A stretch of DNA of 64,000 bases from Marinobacter alexandrii (GCF_005871205.1 NZ_SWKM01000011.1:310001-374000); one strand, 5' to 3'. Shown: positions 31,036 to 39,573, counted from the stretch's first letter. Translations and numbers: made by a program. The notes: a model not told the origin generated them from the letters alone.

Positions 31036-31650
31036 ATGACCGCTTCGGCACAACTGACCTGTGCATTGGACAAGATTGATGGCGCCAACCGCGCCGACCC
31101 AAACCGGGAAACCGTCGATGGCGAGTCGTTGCCGCGGGAGTACGCCTATAGCCAGCACATGAGCCGCTGGTTGTTCGTGCTGGAATCGGAGCCTTCCGAG
31201 CGGATGCAGATTGCCTGCCGGGCCCAGCACATCGAACGCTGGACCATTCCGCGCACGGACTACCCGGAAGGTCGCAAGGCGTACTATCAATGGCGCCAGG
31301 CCTGCGGTCGCATGCACGGGCGCCGGGCCGCCGAGATTATGGCGGATTGTGGTTACGAGGCGGCCGAGTGCGACAAGGTGGAAACCATTCTGACCAAGCG
31401 CGAGCTGCGTCAGGATGCCGATACCCAGTTGTTGGAAGATGTAGCCTGTATGGTGTTCCTGGAGCGTTACTTTGCCGATTTCTATGAAGAGAAATCGGAC
31501 TACGACCGGGAAAAATGGCTAAGAATCGTGCGCCGGACTTGGGGCAAGATGTCGCCTCGGGGGCATGAGGCGGCGCTCAAGCTGGCAGAGGGTATGCCGG
31601 CGCACCTACTGACGTTGTTGCAGGAGGCGCTGGCGGGTGCTGGGGAGTGA
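31036..31650 (+). CDS. DUF4202 family protein
   Basis: A 204-residue cytoplasmic protein matching DUF4202: LDKIDGANRADPN near the start, RAQHIERWTIPRTDYPEGR in the middle and VACMVFLERYFADF later. The family has conserved histidines in helical context, of HD-like appearance, but no established reaction. Monocistronic; no regulatory sign seen. Confidence 0.8.
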   Translation: MTASAQLTCALDKIDGANRADPNRETVDGESLPREYAYSQHMSRWLFVLESEPSERMQIACRAQHIERWTIPRTDYPEGRKAYYQWRQACGRMHGRRAAEIMADCGYEAAECDKVETILTKRELRQDADTQLLEDVACMVFLERYFADFYEEKSDYDREKWLRIVRRTWGKMSPRGHEAALKLAEGMPAHLLTLLQEALAGAGE

Positions 31651-31654
31651 CTCC

Positions 31655-31886
31655 TGAAGCGTAGCTTCGTGCACAGGCTCTCAGGCAAGACTGGCCAAAA
31701 TACGCTGTGAATACGTCCCTGTACGCTCGGCTCCGCCCTTAAGCGCTTATTGCTCCTGCGTCGCGCTTAAGGTCCTGGGCAAGCCGTCCATGGCTTGCCC
31801 GTAAAGCCCTTCGTGCTCTACCCATGGCTCCGCACGATTTTGGTCGGCTCTACCCGCCGCCCCGTTCGGGCATTTGAGTGAGCGCC
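31655..31886. repeat. palindromic intergenic element (REP/BIME-like)
   Basis: The stretch between the DUF4202 gene and trpC holds two long imperfect-spaced palindromes: CTTAAGCGC (31738-31746) with GCGCTTAAG (31763-31771), and GGGCAAGCC (31777-31785) with GGCTTGCCC (31792-31800). The remainder has many short inverted repeats and no coding pattern. Such elements are usually dispersed in marine gammaproteobacterial genomes; copy number cannot be seen here. Confidence 0.5.
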
Positions 31887-31887
31887 C

Positions 31888-32700
31888 TTAGAAGAACAAT
31901 TCCTGCAGTTTCTTGCCGGGATCTTCTGCGCGCATGAACGACTCACCCACCAGGAAGCCGTAGATTCCCCGGTCGGTCATGGCCTGCACATCGGCGCGAG
32001 TCATGATGCCGCTTTCGGTGATGCTCAGGCGATCCTTGCCAATGCGTTCGTGCAAGTCAAAGGTCGTGTCGAGAGACACCTCGAAGGTGTGCAGGTTGCG
32101 GTTGTTGATGCCAACCAGCGGGGTCTTGAGTGCCAGAGCGTCGTCGAGCTCTTCGCCGTTGTGCACTTCCACTAGCACATCCAGGCCGATCTCGTGGGCG
32201 ATGCCTTCCAGCTCCTGCATCTGGTCCCTGGTCAGGCAGGCCGCGATCAGCAGGATGCAGTCCGCGCCCATGGCCCGGCTTTCGTACACCTGGTAGGGCG
32301 CCACCATGAAGTCCTTGCGGATTACCGGCAGGCTGCAGGCGTTGCGGGCGGCGACCAGGTAATCTTCGTGGCCCTGGAAAAAGTCCCTGTCAGTGAGCAC
32401 GGACAGGCAGGCTGCGCCGCCTTCCTCGTAGCTTTCGGCGATCACTTCCGGCTCGAACGGGTCCCGCAGAATGCCCTTGCTGGGAGAGGCCTTCTTGATC
32501 TCCGCGATTACCGCCGGCGCCTGGCTTTCAATTCGGCTGCGCAAGGCCTTGGCAAAGCCTCGCGTCGGCGCCTGGTCGCCCGCCATGGCCTTAAGGTCGT
32601 CGATGCTGACCTTCGCTTTGCGATCGGCGATTTCTTCCCATTTGCGCTCAACAATCTTGCGCAGGATGGTGGGGGTGCGGTCGTTGTGTCGGTCAGTCAT
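31888..32700 (-). CDS. trpC: indole-3-glycerol phosphate synthase
   Basis: Closes the indole ring of tryptophan precursors (CdRP to indoleglycerol phosphate). 270-residue TIM barrel: [10 protein letters not shown] carries the catalytic lysine, [12 protein letters not shown] and VIRKDFM the others, and [12 protein letters not shown] the phosphate site. It has no fused TrpF domain. Last gene of trpGDC; start 12 bases after trpD. Confidence 0.97.
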   Translation of the reverse strand: MTDRHNDRTPTILRKIVERKWEEIADRKAKVSIDDLKAMAGDQAPTRGFAKALRSRIESQAPAVIAEIKKASPSKGILRDPFEPEVIAESYEEGGAACLSVLTDRDFFQGHEDYLVAARNACSLPVIRKDFMVAPYQVYESRAMGADCILLIAACLTRDQMQELEGIAHEIGLDVLVEVHNGEELDDALALKTPLVGINNRNLHTFEVSLDTTFDLHERIGKDRLSITESGIMTRADVQAMTDRGIYGFLVGESFMRAEDPGKKLQELFF

Positions 32701-32712
32701 GGTTGCTGTCGC

Positions 32713-33741
32713 TCAGAAACACTGGGAAAAGTCGGCCAGTTCGGACATCTTGCCGGCGGCCAGGCCGGAGCCGATGGCGTCCAGGGCCAGTTCTACTCCA
32801 TCTTTCGGGGTGGCGGCCAGGCCGGCTACGTAAATCGCCGCGCCGGCGTTCAGGGCGATCAGGTCACGGGCTTTTTCCGCCATTTCGTCGTGGCCACGGC
32901 CAAAGGCGGCCCGGATCAGCTTCAGGGAGTCCTCGGAGCTGTCCACGGTCAGGCCGACCAGGGATTCACTCTTGATGCCCAGATCTTCCGGGGTGATGTC
33001 GTATTCGGTGATTTCACCGTCTTTTAGTTCGGCCACGTGGGTTGGGCTGGCCAGGCTGATTTCGTCCAGCCCGTCCTTGGAGCACACCACCATGATGTGC
33101 TCGGAGCCCAGGCGCTGCAGTACTTCTGCCATCGGCCGGCACAGATCCTTGGTAAATACCCCGAGCAGCTGACGTTTAACGCCGGCCGGGTTGGTCATCG
33201 GGCCGAGGATGTTGAAGATGGTGCGGCAACCGAGTTCCTTGCGCGGGCCAATGGCGTGCTTCATGGCGCCATGATGGGCCGGGGCGAACATGAAACCAAC
33301 ACCGATCTGCTCAATGCATCGGGCCACCTGTTCCGGCGACATGTTGAGGTTGATGCCGGCCTTTTCGATCAGGTCGGCACTGCCGCTCTTGGACGACACG
33401 CCGCGGTTGCCGTGCTTGGCGACAAAGCCGCCGGCGGCGGCGACCACGAAGGCGGCCGCCGACGACACGTTGAACAGGTTGGCGCCGTCGCCGCCGGTGC
33501 CGACGATGTCTATCAGGGGTTCGGCCTTGACGGTGACGCCGGTGGCCAGCTCGCGCATGACTTCGGTGGCCCCGGTGATTTCATCGATGGTCTCGCTCTT
33601 GAGTCGCAGGCCCATCAGGAAGGCCCCGATCTGCGAGTCGGTGGCCTCGCCCTTCATGACGATGCGCATAACCTGTTTCATCTCGTCCCGGGACAGGTCC
33701 AGGTTGGAGGCAATCCGGTTCAGAGCTTCTTTCATGTCCAT
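32713..33741 (-). CDS. trpD: anthranilate phosphoribosyltransferase
   Basis: Transfers phosphoribosyl from PRPP to anthranilate. 342 residues; [16 protein letters not shown] is the PRPP-binding loop and [18 protein letters not shown] follows it. The ATG at 33741 ([10 protein letters not shown]) is taken because GGAGAG precedes it and it matches the Pseudomonas start; ATGs at 33765 or 33780 would extend it slightly. Lies between trpG and trpC. Confidence 0.96.
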   Translation of the reverse strand: MDMKEALNRIASNLDLSRDEMKQVMRIVMKGEATDSQIGAFLMGLRLKSETIDEITGATEVMRELATGVTVKAEPLIDIVGTGGDGANLFNVSSAAAFVVAAAGGFVAKHGNRGVSSKSGSADLIEKAGINLNMSPEQVARCIEQIGVGFMFAPAHHGAMKHAIGPRKELGCRTIFNILGPMTNPAGVKRQLLGVFTKDLCRPMAEVLQRLGSEHIMVVCSKDGLDEISLASPTHVAELKDGEITEYDITPEDLGIKSESLVGLTVDSSEDSLKLIRAAFGRGHDEMAEKARDLIALNAGAAIYVAGLAATPKDGVELALDAIGSGLAAGKMSELADFSQCF

Positions 33742-33788
33742 GGTGTTGGGGCTCTCCGTTGTCATTGGCTGATCAGTCATTGGCTGAA

Positions 33789-34367
33789 TCAGCGTCTCAG
33801 GAAGTTGCGCAGCAGTTCGTGTCCCTGCTCGGTCATGATGGACTCCGGGTGGAACTGAACGCCTTCGATGGGCAAGGTCTTGTGTCGCACGCCCATGATC
33901 TCCTCGATGGAACCGTCGTCGTTGCGGGTCCAGGCGGTCACTTCCAGGCAGTCCGGCAGGGTGTTCTGGTCGATCACCAGGCTGTGGTAACGGGTGGCCT
34001 GCAAGGGGTTGTTCAGGCCCCGAAACACACCGGTGTCCTGGTGGAAGACTGGCGACACCTTGCCGTGCATGACCCGGCCGGCACGGATGACGTCGCCGCC
34101 GTAAACCTGGCCGATGGCCTGGTGGCCCAGACAGATGCCCAGGATCGGCAGTTTGCCGGCAAAGTGGCGAATCGCCGCCATGGACACACCGGCCTCGTTG
34201 GGGGTGCACGGCCCCGGGGAGACCACCAGCCGCTCAGGCTTCAGCGCCTCGATCTGCTCCACGGTGATTTCGTCGTTGCGGTACACCTGAACGTCGGCGC
34301 CCAGCTCCGCCAGATACTGCACGATGTTGTAGGTGAAGGAATCGTAGTTATCGATCATAAGCAGCAT
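33789..34367 (-). CDS. trpG: anthranilate synthase glutamine amidotransferase subunit
   Basis: Supplies ammonia to TrpE for anthranilate. 192 residues, class I amidotransferase: oxyanion loop [11 protein letters not shown], nucleophile in [10 protein letters not shown], and the catalytic histidine-glutamate in FHPESI. Starts [11 protein letters not shown] like Pseudomonas TrpG. AAGG/GAGG ribosome-site bases remain upstream, after which phage sequence begins, so the original promoter region is likely displaced. Confidence 0.97.
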   Translation of the reverse strand: MLLMIDNYDSFTYNIVQYLAELGADVQVYRNDEITVEQIEALKPERLVVSPGPCTPNEAGVSMAAIRHFAGKLPILGICLGHQAIGQVYGGDVIRAGRVMHGKVSPVFHQDTGVFRGLNNPLQATRYHSLVIDQNTLPDCLEVTAWTRNDDGSIEEIMGVRHKTLPIEGVQFHPESIMTEQGHELLRNFLRR

Positions 34368-34384
34368 AACGGCCTTAACCTCTT

Positions 34385-34445
34385 GATCTGTTTACTGTGA
34401 TGCACCGGATAAAGCCGTTAATACCCGCTTTGATACCCGCTTTTT
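34385..34445. other. chromosome-prophage junction with direct repeats (putative attL)
   Basis: Between the trpG leader and the first phage gene the sequence contains ATACCCGCTTT twice (34421-34431 and 34433-34443), a spacing typical of integrase or excisionase arm sites. No tRNA is present. Placement as the left attachment site is inferred from the abrupt change of gene content; the core cannot be defined without the right end. Confidence 0.4.
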
Positions 34446-34799
34446 TCATTGCTTGGGATGATCGTCACTTGGTAAATCGCCAGTATCAACAAAGTGCTGA
34501 AGCACTGGTATCAGTTCCGCAACCTGCTCCCGAGATAAATGCATTCGAGTGTTGATATTCACTTCATCTGGGATCGGATATGGAATCCAACCGCAAGTAG
34601 CATCGGTGTTGATCCCCAACCTTTTTGCGTCACCGTGCAGCACTAAAGGATTCGCGTCATCCAGCCCGAACCAGATGCAATCTTCTGTGGCTAGACTGCT
34701 TTTTTGGATGCTAAATGAATGGTCGTAGCGATCTAGGAATCGCCACCCCTGAAAGCCTCGAACCCTGAAATTTTTCGCATTTTCTGGAATCTCGCTCAT
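34446..34799 (-). CDS. hypothetical phage protein, leftmost of the prophage
   Basis: A 117-residue acidic soluble protein of no recognised family (contains CIWFGLDDANPLVLHG and a helical end HLSREQVAELIPVLQHF). It overlaps the AlpA-like gene in a TGATG junction. As the last gene of the leftward early operon, it abuts the junction to trpG. Confidence 0.7.
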   Translation of the reverse strand: MSEIPENAKNFRVRGFQGWRFLDRYDHSFSIQKSSLATEDCIWFGLDDANPLVLHGDAKRLGINTDATCGWIPYPIPDEVNINTRMHLSREQVAELIPVLQHFVDTGDLPSDDHPKQ

Positions 34800-34990
34800 C
34801 ACCCCGCCTCCCTATACTCTGCCACCTTGGCCTGGATCCACTCGTCAACTTCAGACTCAAGCCATACCGACACATTCCCCAGCTTGATCGGTGGCGGAAA
34901 ATCGCCGGCGTTGATTTTGTCATAAATCGCGGTCTTGCGTAATGCAACCTTCTTCATGACCGCGGGGATCCTTAAAAATTGATCGCTCAT
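34799..34990 (-). CDS. AlpA-like helix-turn-helix regulator/excisionase
   Basis: A 63-residue protein of the AlpA/MerR-like excisionase type: RIPAVMKKVALRKTAIYDKI forms the helix-turn-helix, followed by a wing FPPPIKLGNVSVWLESEVD and an amphipathic end. Such proteins regulate integrase genes or direct excision, and its place beside the attachment region fits this. The ATG at 34990 has GGGAGG four bases upstream and overlaps the stop of the gene before (ATGA). Confidence 0.88.
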   Translation of the reverse strand: MSDQFLRIPAVMKKVALRKTAIYDKINAGDFPPPIKLGNVSVWLESEVDEWIQAKVAEYREAG

Positions 34991-35268
34991 GCTGCCTCCC
35001 AATGCGGCGTCTCGTACTGCATCTTGAATTCCGTGCTGTCGTATACCGGCATGGGCTGGTCAGGGATTGTGAACGTCACCAAAACCTTACCGTCGAGCCA
35101 ATAGGTAGTCTGATCTTTGCCCCACAACCTATCTACCCGCCAGGTGATCCGGCCTTTCAGCGACTCAAAATCCCAATCCGGCCCAAGCGCGTTGGTTAGG
35201 CACTGACTGAGCACGTTGTCGCGTACGCGCATTACCTTTCTGGCAATCATGTCTGCTGTTTCGCTCAT
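34987..35268 (-). CDS. hypothetical phage protein
   Basis: A 93-residue soluble protein, family not recognised (MSETADMIARKVMRVRDN; middle rich in Trp/Tyr). ATG at 35268 with GAGG upstream, ATGA overlap to the AlpA-like gene. Confidence 0.7.
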   Translation of the reverse strand: MSETADMIARKVMRVRDNVLSQCLTNALGPDWDFESLKGRITWRVDRLWGKDQTTYWLDGKVLVTFTIPDQPMPVYDSTEFKMQYETPHWEAA

Positions 35269-35279
35269 AGCATCTCGCC

Positions 35280-35483
35280 TCACTCGTAAAACTCAACCGG
35301 GCTCATCAAACTGTGCAGGCTATAAAGCAGCCCGCAATGAGAGCATGCGCATTCGATCCGATTAACAACGTCGCGCGGTAGATGCTGCGAGGTTCCCGGC
35401 AATATAGCGTTGGTCGCGCCGTCAATCGTGGTCACGAAAACCACCTTGCTTCCGCCGCATTGGCAATAGTCGATTTGGTTCAT
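35280..35483 (-). CDS. small putative zinc-ribbon phage protein
   Basis: 67 residues with four-cysteine pattern: YCQCGGSKV near the start and CACSHCGL later, likely binding zinc. Four-base overlap with the gene upstream (35480-35818). Confidence 0.7.
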   Translation of the reverse strand: MNQIDYCQCGGSKVVFVTTIDGATNAILPGTSQHLPRDVVNRIECACSHCGLLYSLHSLMSPVEFYE

Positions 35484-35818
35484 GCCTTCCCGCTCCCCTC
35501 GCTATCCGAAAAATGCTCATCGCTGCACTTATCGCAAAGACTCACCGCATTGGAGAGCACACTTTCAAACTCACATCCGCAGCTTGAAATCTCGTATGGC
35601 ATTTCCATGCGCCGCCTTAGCTGGCGAACAAAGCTCGCAGCAAACTCTGGATTCTCGTTACAGAACCTTTTTATTTCGGTGGCATCTTTCAGGGTAAGCC
35701 CCTTCAGGCCGCCATCCTCGAAGCCTAGAGAATCAGGCCCGGACACCCCGAAAATCTTGTCGCCATGCGCCACACCATATGGCTGATACACGTATGCTTT
35801 GCCAGGCTCCGCTTTCAT
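35480..35818 (-). CDS. hypothetical phage protein with cysteine pairs
   Basis: 112 residues; the second half has SCGCEF and LCDKCSDEH, a possible metal site, after a helical DATEIKRFCNENPEF segment. Function not recognised. Overlaps its neighbours at both ends. Confidence 0.7.
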   Translation of the reverse strand: MKAEPGKAYVYQPYGVAHGDKIFGVSGPDSLGFEDGGLKGLTLKDATEIKRFCNENPEFAASFVRQLRRRMEMPYEISSCGCEFESVLSNAVSLCDKCSDEHFSDSEGSGKA

Positions 35819-35892
35819 CTATCGCCACCCCCATTCTCAAACAGATCAATAGTGCTCACACCTTCAGTGCCATTGCTTGGGCGGTATTTCAT
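35815..35892 (-). CDS. 25-residue phage microprotein
   Basis: A very short reading frame (MKYRPSNGTEGVSTIDLFEN...) with an excellent ribosome site AGGAGG six bases upstream and four-base overlaps to the genes on both sides, which argues that it is translated. No function assigned. Confidence 0.55.
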   Translation of the reverse strand: MKYRPSNGTEGVSTIDLFENGGGDR

Positions 35893-36038
35893 TGGCTGCC
35901 TCCTGGGCAGGTTTCGAGAATGTTGCACCAGAGCCACGCGGACTGAGGTTCCCCGATTGAGGCCAGCCCGTAGGTTAAAAGCAGGGCCAGGCTCACCCCC
36001 AATGCGATGGGCCCAAGGATATTTACTAACTGTTTCAC
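35889..36038 (-). CDS. 49-residue single-helix membrane protein
   Basis: A GTG-started frame coding a hydrophobic helix (ILGPIALGVSLALLLTYGL) followed by a Trp/Cys-containing tail ending CPGGSQ. GTGA overlap with the gene before and ATGA overlap with the one after support real translation. Unknown role; likely inner membrane. Confidence 0.55.
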   Translation of the reverse strand: MKQLVNILGPIALGVSLALLLTYGLASIGEPQSAWLWCNILETCPGGSQ

Positions 36039-36244
36039 CGATCACCCCCACTCAATAACCCCTTGGCCTTTCCGATGTGCGGATTGCCTGGGTCATTACG
36101 TTCGGCGTACTCCACCAGGTCGGCGATGATCTGGCGGGCCTCAATAATCATGTCTGCGGCAGCAACAGGGTTGCGCAGAACGCCGCGCGCCTTTTGGGAC
36201 CGCTCAATACGAGAGTTCAGTCTGCTTTCAAGATCATCTGGCAT
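36035..36244 (-). CDS. hypothetical phage protein, helical
   Basis: 69 residues, mostly helix (LESRLNSRIERSQKARGVL). ATG at 36244 with GGGGAG upstream. Family unrecognised. Confidence 0.65.
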   Translation of the reverse strand: MPDDLESRLNSRIERSQKARGVLRNPVAAADMIIEARQIIADLVEYAERNDPGNPHIGKAKGLLSGGDR

Positions 36245-36481
36245 CACACTCTCCCCGCCATCCGTTGTGCCGCCCTATGCAGGCGCTGATTGAACCAGCG
36301 CCGGATCACGTAGCTGCGAATAATGCTGATGGCGGTGAAGTAGGCCGCCACCTCCAAGTTGGTTGCCAGCGACACCTCTATGCCGACCAGCGGAAATACC
36401 AGACACTGAGAGGCCAGACCGATGCCGAAGCCTATCAACACGTTGATGGTCGCCTCGTAGAAGGAGCCCAGTTTGGTTCAT
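36244..36481 (-). pseudogene. DUF7220-like two-helix membrane protein, start probably frameshifted
   Basis: The conserved membrane sequence (LGSFYEATINVLIGFGIGLA, then a second helix and SIIRSYVIRRWFNQ) is in one frame with no ATG. The natural start, an ATG overlapping the upstream stop at 36478-36481, opens a different frame (MNQTGLLLRG). A GTG at 36441 could initiate a shorter 65-residue version. Loss of one five-base unit (ACCAA) near 36470 would explain the shift. The family resemblance is from memory. Confidence 0.5.
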
Positions 36482-36834
36482 TTGGCCTCCGTGTCCAGCT
36501 TGGCCAGCAGTTCCAGCGCATCATCTATGCACAGATCGTCTTTGCTTAGAACGCACTTCTGGCTGTAATGCACCACCTCCCGCAAAGCCTCCACCAACTC
36601 ATCGTGAGCGTTCACGCACTTGACGATGTGTTCGATGTTGCAAACCCGCTCTCCATCAGCCCACTGTCCGTTGTGGGCCTCCGGGACGATGCAAACAACT
36701 TTCCCATCTGCACCTAATATTGAGCTAGACGTTGTTCCATGTTCGTCGGAACCTAGCGTAAAAGGCTCATTGCTGATGTATTTGCCGTCCGATTCTCTAA
36801 AGCCCCACGGCCTAGCCGTCGTTTTATTGCTCAC
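36478..36834 (-). CDS. hypothetical phage protein
   Basis: 118 residues with an N-terminal beta-rich part (TARPWGFRESDGKYISNEPF; VVCIVPEAHNG) and a helical C-terminus (AHDELVEALREVV), as in many phage proteins of the "NAHDELVEAL" type. GTG at 36834 lies five bases after GGGAGG. Confidence 0.72.
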   Translation of the reverse strand: MSNKTTARPWGFRESDGKYISNEPFTLGSDEHGTTSSSILGADGKVVCIVPEAHNGQWADGERVCNIEHIVKCVNAHDELVEALREVVHYSQKCVLSKDDLCIDDALELLAKLDTEAK

Positions 36835-36836
36835 AC

Positions 36837-36932
36837 TCACCTCCCTTTCCGCTTACCGGACAACCAGCCCAGCCCCAGCAGGGCAAGACTGCATATGGCC
36901 CACGCGATTATCCAGAACAGTGGGTCGCTCAT
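36837..36932 (-). CDS. 31-residue single-helix membrane microprotein
   Basis: MSDPLFWIIAWAICSLALLG followed by LGWLSGKRKGR: one hydrophobic helix with a positively charged end, inside-positive. ATGA overlap with the gene before, and its stop is placed just before the next gene's start. Too short to assign a family. Confidence 0.5.
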   Translation of the reverse strand: MSDPLFWIIAWAICSLALLGLGWLSGKRKGR

Positions 36933-37165
36933 TGGGTGCCGCCTGCCTGTTCGGCTTCGGCCATCTGCTTGAATAGATCGTCTACCTTGTCGCGGATCAA
37001 TGGCCAGGATTCAGGCCGGAAGAAAAACGAATCGTCTCCATCAGATTTGACCCACACCCAAGGGCCGTCATCAGAGAAGCCGCCTGCTAACACCTTGATT
37101 TCGTTTTCGCTACCGTCGTCCCACTTGTGGCTCACTACGTAGCCTGTAATTTCAGCTTTAGGCAT
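36929..37165 (-). CDS. hypothetical phage protein
   Basis: 78 residues; beta-rich start (ITGYVVSHKWDDGSENEIKV) and acidic helical end (DDLFKQMAEAEQ). GGAGGG upstream of the ATG at 37165. Unknown. Confidence 0.68.
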   Translation of the reverse strand: MPKAEITGYVVSHKWDDGSENEIKVLAGGFSDDGPWVWVKSDGDDSFFFRPESWPLIRDKVDDLFKQMAEAEQAGGTQ

Positions 37166-37649
37166 CACTCCCTCCTGCCTTCTCGGCTTCGTCGGCTTGC
37201 TGTCTGAGGCGCTGCTCGGTTTTCTCTCCTGCTGAAATGGAGCAGGCGTTTATTGCGTAGCAGTCCACTTCCATACCTATGGGTCCGCAAATGTGCAGTC
37301 CGCGCACCGGGCCTTTCCCTTTATCCTTTGAACCAACGTCAACCCTGTATCGAATGCCGTCCACGTAAATCTCAATGAATGCTGATGACCCAGGGTTCCA
37401 CCCGTATTTGCTATGAGCGAGTGCGCCAGACGTCCCTATATGCTCAACCTGTACCTTGCCGATAGGGCAGTCTTTTCCAAAAGTAATCTTTTCATATTTG
37501 GGTGCGTCTCTCTCCAACTCAGCCACCCGCGCCTCGGCCTGTTCTAGCTGCTTCTCAAGATCCTCATAGTCGCTGGCCCTTACCACCCAGCTATCACCAA
37601 GGTAGCTTCCCGCGTATTTGGCGTTGAACCGCTCTATATTCTTTCGCAT
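37158..37649 (-). CDS. hypothetical phage protein with coiled-coil start
   Basis: 163 residues; an N-terminal coiled coil (YEDLEKQLEQAEARVAELER) followed by a beta-rich domain. Stop-start overlap with the next upstream gene (TAATG). Confidence 0.7.
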   Translation of the reverse strand: MRKNIERFNAKYAGSYLGDSWVVRASDYEDLEKQLEQAEARVAELERDAPKYEKITFGKDCPIGKVQVEHIGTSGALAHSKYGWNPGSSAFIEIYVDGIRYRVDVGSKDKGKGPVRGLHICGPIGMEVDCYAINACSISAGEKTEQRLRQQADEAEKAGGSDA

Positions 37650-38116
37650 TATTCGCCCTCCGGATTTTCAAGCTCTCCGGCTTGTTCACGTAACAGGTCG
37701 GCAACTCTGCGCAGTTCGCTTACTGTTATCGGGCGCACTGTCCTATCGGCCACAGAATCCACCGCCTCGGCCTGCTTTCGCAGGATGATTGCCCGGCCAA
37801 TACTGGAAAGCGCCTGTTTGGCTCTGGTGTGCCACGGTAATCCCGCTCCGGGCTCGTCTCCGGAGTCCATCTCATTCACCATCTCAGCCAGACATTCGTT
37901 CAGCGCAAACGCCCGAATCTCCACCTGTTCAAGCTCCTGACGTTTGTCCTCCAGGAAGCCCCACAGCATTCTCTCGCCGTCTTTTGCGTCGGATAGCTGC
38001 TGGCGCAGGGCGGTGATTTCCTCAGACGCTCGACCCAATGCGCGATCCTTGATCCAGCTATCACTGGAATCCTTTGCTAGCTCCAGGTAATTCTGAACTT
38101 CGGTGTAGTCAGTCAT
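37649..38116 (-). CDS. hypothetical coiled-coil phage protein
   Basis: 155 residues with long heptad stretches (SEEITALRQQLSDAKDGERM, ELEQVEIRAFALNECLAEMV) and an acidic C-terminus. No family recognised. Confidence 0.7.
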   Translation of the reverse strand: MTDYTEVQNYLELAKDSSDSWIKDRALGRASEEITALRQQLSDAKDGERMLWGFLEDKRQELEQVEIRAFALNECLAEMVNEMDSGDEPGAGLPWHTRAKQALSSIGRAIILRKQAEAVDSVADRTVRPITVSELRRVADLLREQAGELENPEGE

Positions 38117-38423
38117 TGGCGGAGACCTCGTTACTCGCTACACGTTTGCGAGGATCGCTTTGGCTTAAAGCCGATTCTCTGCTTATTTCACCGGATACGA
38201 TTGAGGCTAGAATGCCTTGCTCGCGCCTGATGCCTATGGCGGCCTTTTCGGTCCAGTAATCGTCAAAGCTGGCAGCGTCCACTAGCTCCCGGATCTGCCC
38301 AGCTTTTTCTATCGCCCCTTTGTAAGTGCCTTCGCTGATATCTCGGGCCAGCTCTATTATTCGAGAGGAAATACCGCCACGGCGTAAAATTTCCCCAGCT
38401 TTGCGCTTCTCGGAAATCCGCAT
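38109..38423 (-). CDS. hypothetical phage protein
   Basis: 104 residues, helical and basic at the start (RISEKRKAGEILRRGGISS). Resembles in size and context small phage host-interaction proteins, but the family is not recognised. Starts just before the 333-residue gene's stop. Confidence 0.68.
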   Translation of the reverse strand: MRISEKRKAGEILRRGGISSRIIELARDISEGTYKGAIEKAGQIRELVDAASFDDYWTEKAAIGIRREQGILASIVSGEISRESALSQSDPRKRVASNEVSAND

Positions 38424-39424
38424 CACTCACCTCCCTGTTCGGGTGGGTTGGCCGCGCGCTGTAGCGCTCGATCCGTAGCTTCAACGGCAGCGCCAGCCAA
38501 CGCGGCCACTTGAATCATTCGCCGCCGATACTTGTCCAGACTGCCCATTCCAGCCATGACGCGAGCCCAGCCAGAGTAGTCCTCAATCAACTGAGCAAAG
38601 GTTTCGGGTCGGTGTTGGTCGTCGTGAGATGGGCCTCCCCACTTCTGATCCTGACGCTGGCGCTCTGCTTTGACCTCACTGATCCAGCCATCTGCAGGCC
38701 GGGGTGGGGTGGCGTTGGTGGAGAGCAACCAATTCCTGAGTTCCTTCATCTCCTCGTTGCGGAACAGCGAGGTGACGTAGATGAACGGGCGATTCAGATT
38801 GTGCCCGTTGATTTTTAAGTAGGCTTCAGCTCCGTCCTCGGTGAAACAAGCAGTAACGAACTGATCCACTTCCTTTATGGCAAACCGCCGCCATTCTTCA
38901 CGCTCATCGGCGCCCAACTCTATTTCATCCTCCATGAAGCAAGTGCCATATATGTCTGAACGCAATGCGTTCAGTTGACTCTCTGTTACCTCGTCTGCCT
39001 CATGCCCTTCGTCGTCAACCCACACAATCCGGTCGTGATCGTAACCCTCAGCAACAACTATGAGAGTTTTTTGGAAGACCACGAAAAGAGGATCTGCTGT
39101 GATCCGGTTGTCCTGGGTGTGAAGGTTTTCTGAGATTGCCTGCATCCACTCCGGTACCCCGCTGGGTGGTTGGGTGTAGGTAAGGGCTTGGGCCATTTTT
39201 GTAATGTCGTCATAGTGCAGATGTCCGCCTTCGGTCTCTGTCATTGAGAGCCACTTTCTGGCAACTAGAATCGCCTCGTCCGCCGGCTCGCAGGGGGATG
39301 CGGAGCCGGCGGCTTCAAGTCTTTCTGCGACGGCCCACAAAAATTTGCGCTGATAGTTCGTGTAGTTATCAACGTCAGCTGAATGGCGAACGTCACAGAT
39401 GACGTCGCGAATTGAATCGGTCAT
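38423..39424 (-). CDS. large hypothetical phage protein of the left arm
   Basis: 333 residues in at least three blocks. The N-terminus is helical, the middle includes DPLFVVFQKTLIVVAEGYDH, and the C-terminal ~85 residues (EVKAERQRQDQKWGG ... YRRRMIQVAALAGAAVEATDR) belong to a small helical domain often met in phage proteins. Possibly a fusion of two otherwise separate phage ORFs. Function unknown. Confidence 0.72.
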   Translation of the reverse strand: MTDSIRDVICDVRHSADVDNYTNYQRKFLWAVAERLEAAGSASPCEPADEAILVARKWLSMTETEGGHLHYDDITKMAQALTYTQPPSGVPEWMQAISENLHTQDNRITADPLFVVFQKTLIVVAEGYDHDRIVWVDDEGHEADEVTESQLNALRSDIYGTCFMEDEIELGADEREEWRRFAIKEVDQFVTACFTEDGAEAYLKINGHNLNRPFIYVTSLFRNEEMKELRNWLLSTNATPPRPADGWISEVKAERQRQDQKWGGPSHDDQHRPETFAQLIEDYSGWARVMAGMGSLDKYRRRMIQVAALAGAAVEATDRALQRAANPPEQGGE

Positions 39425-39573
39425 TGCCCCTCTCCCTTAATCTCCCGCACCAGTTGGCGGATAACGTCTTTGACTTTCTCCAGCTTTCGCATGGAGTCCA
39501 GTTGCAGGTCTTCTATGCGCTTGACCTGTTCCAGATCCTGCAGCGCGGCAGTGGCTTGCTGTTCGGTGGTCAT
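39421..39573 (-). CDS. 50-residue coiled-coil phage protein
   Basis: MTTEQQATAALQDLEQVKRI and a heptad tail; AAGG before the ATG at 39573 and ATGA overlap with the gene upstream. Unknown. Confidence 0.55.
   Translation of the reverse strand: MTTEQQATAALQDLEQVKRIEDLQLDSMRKLEKVKDVIRQLVREIKGEGQ

Noticed and set aside
32194..33858. Rightward frames across trpC/trpD
   Set aside because: Opposite strand of conserved enzymes; no start signals.
34380..34445. tRNA as attachment target next to trpG
   Set aside because: No cloverleaf, T-loop or anticodon arm can be formed in these bases.
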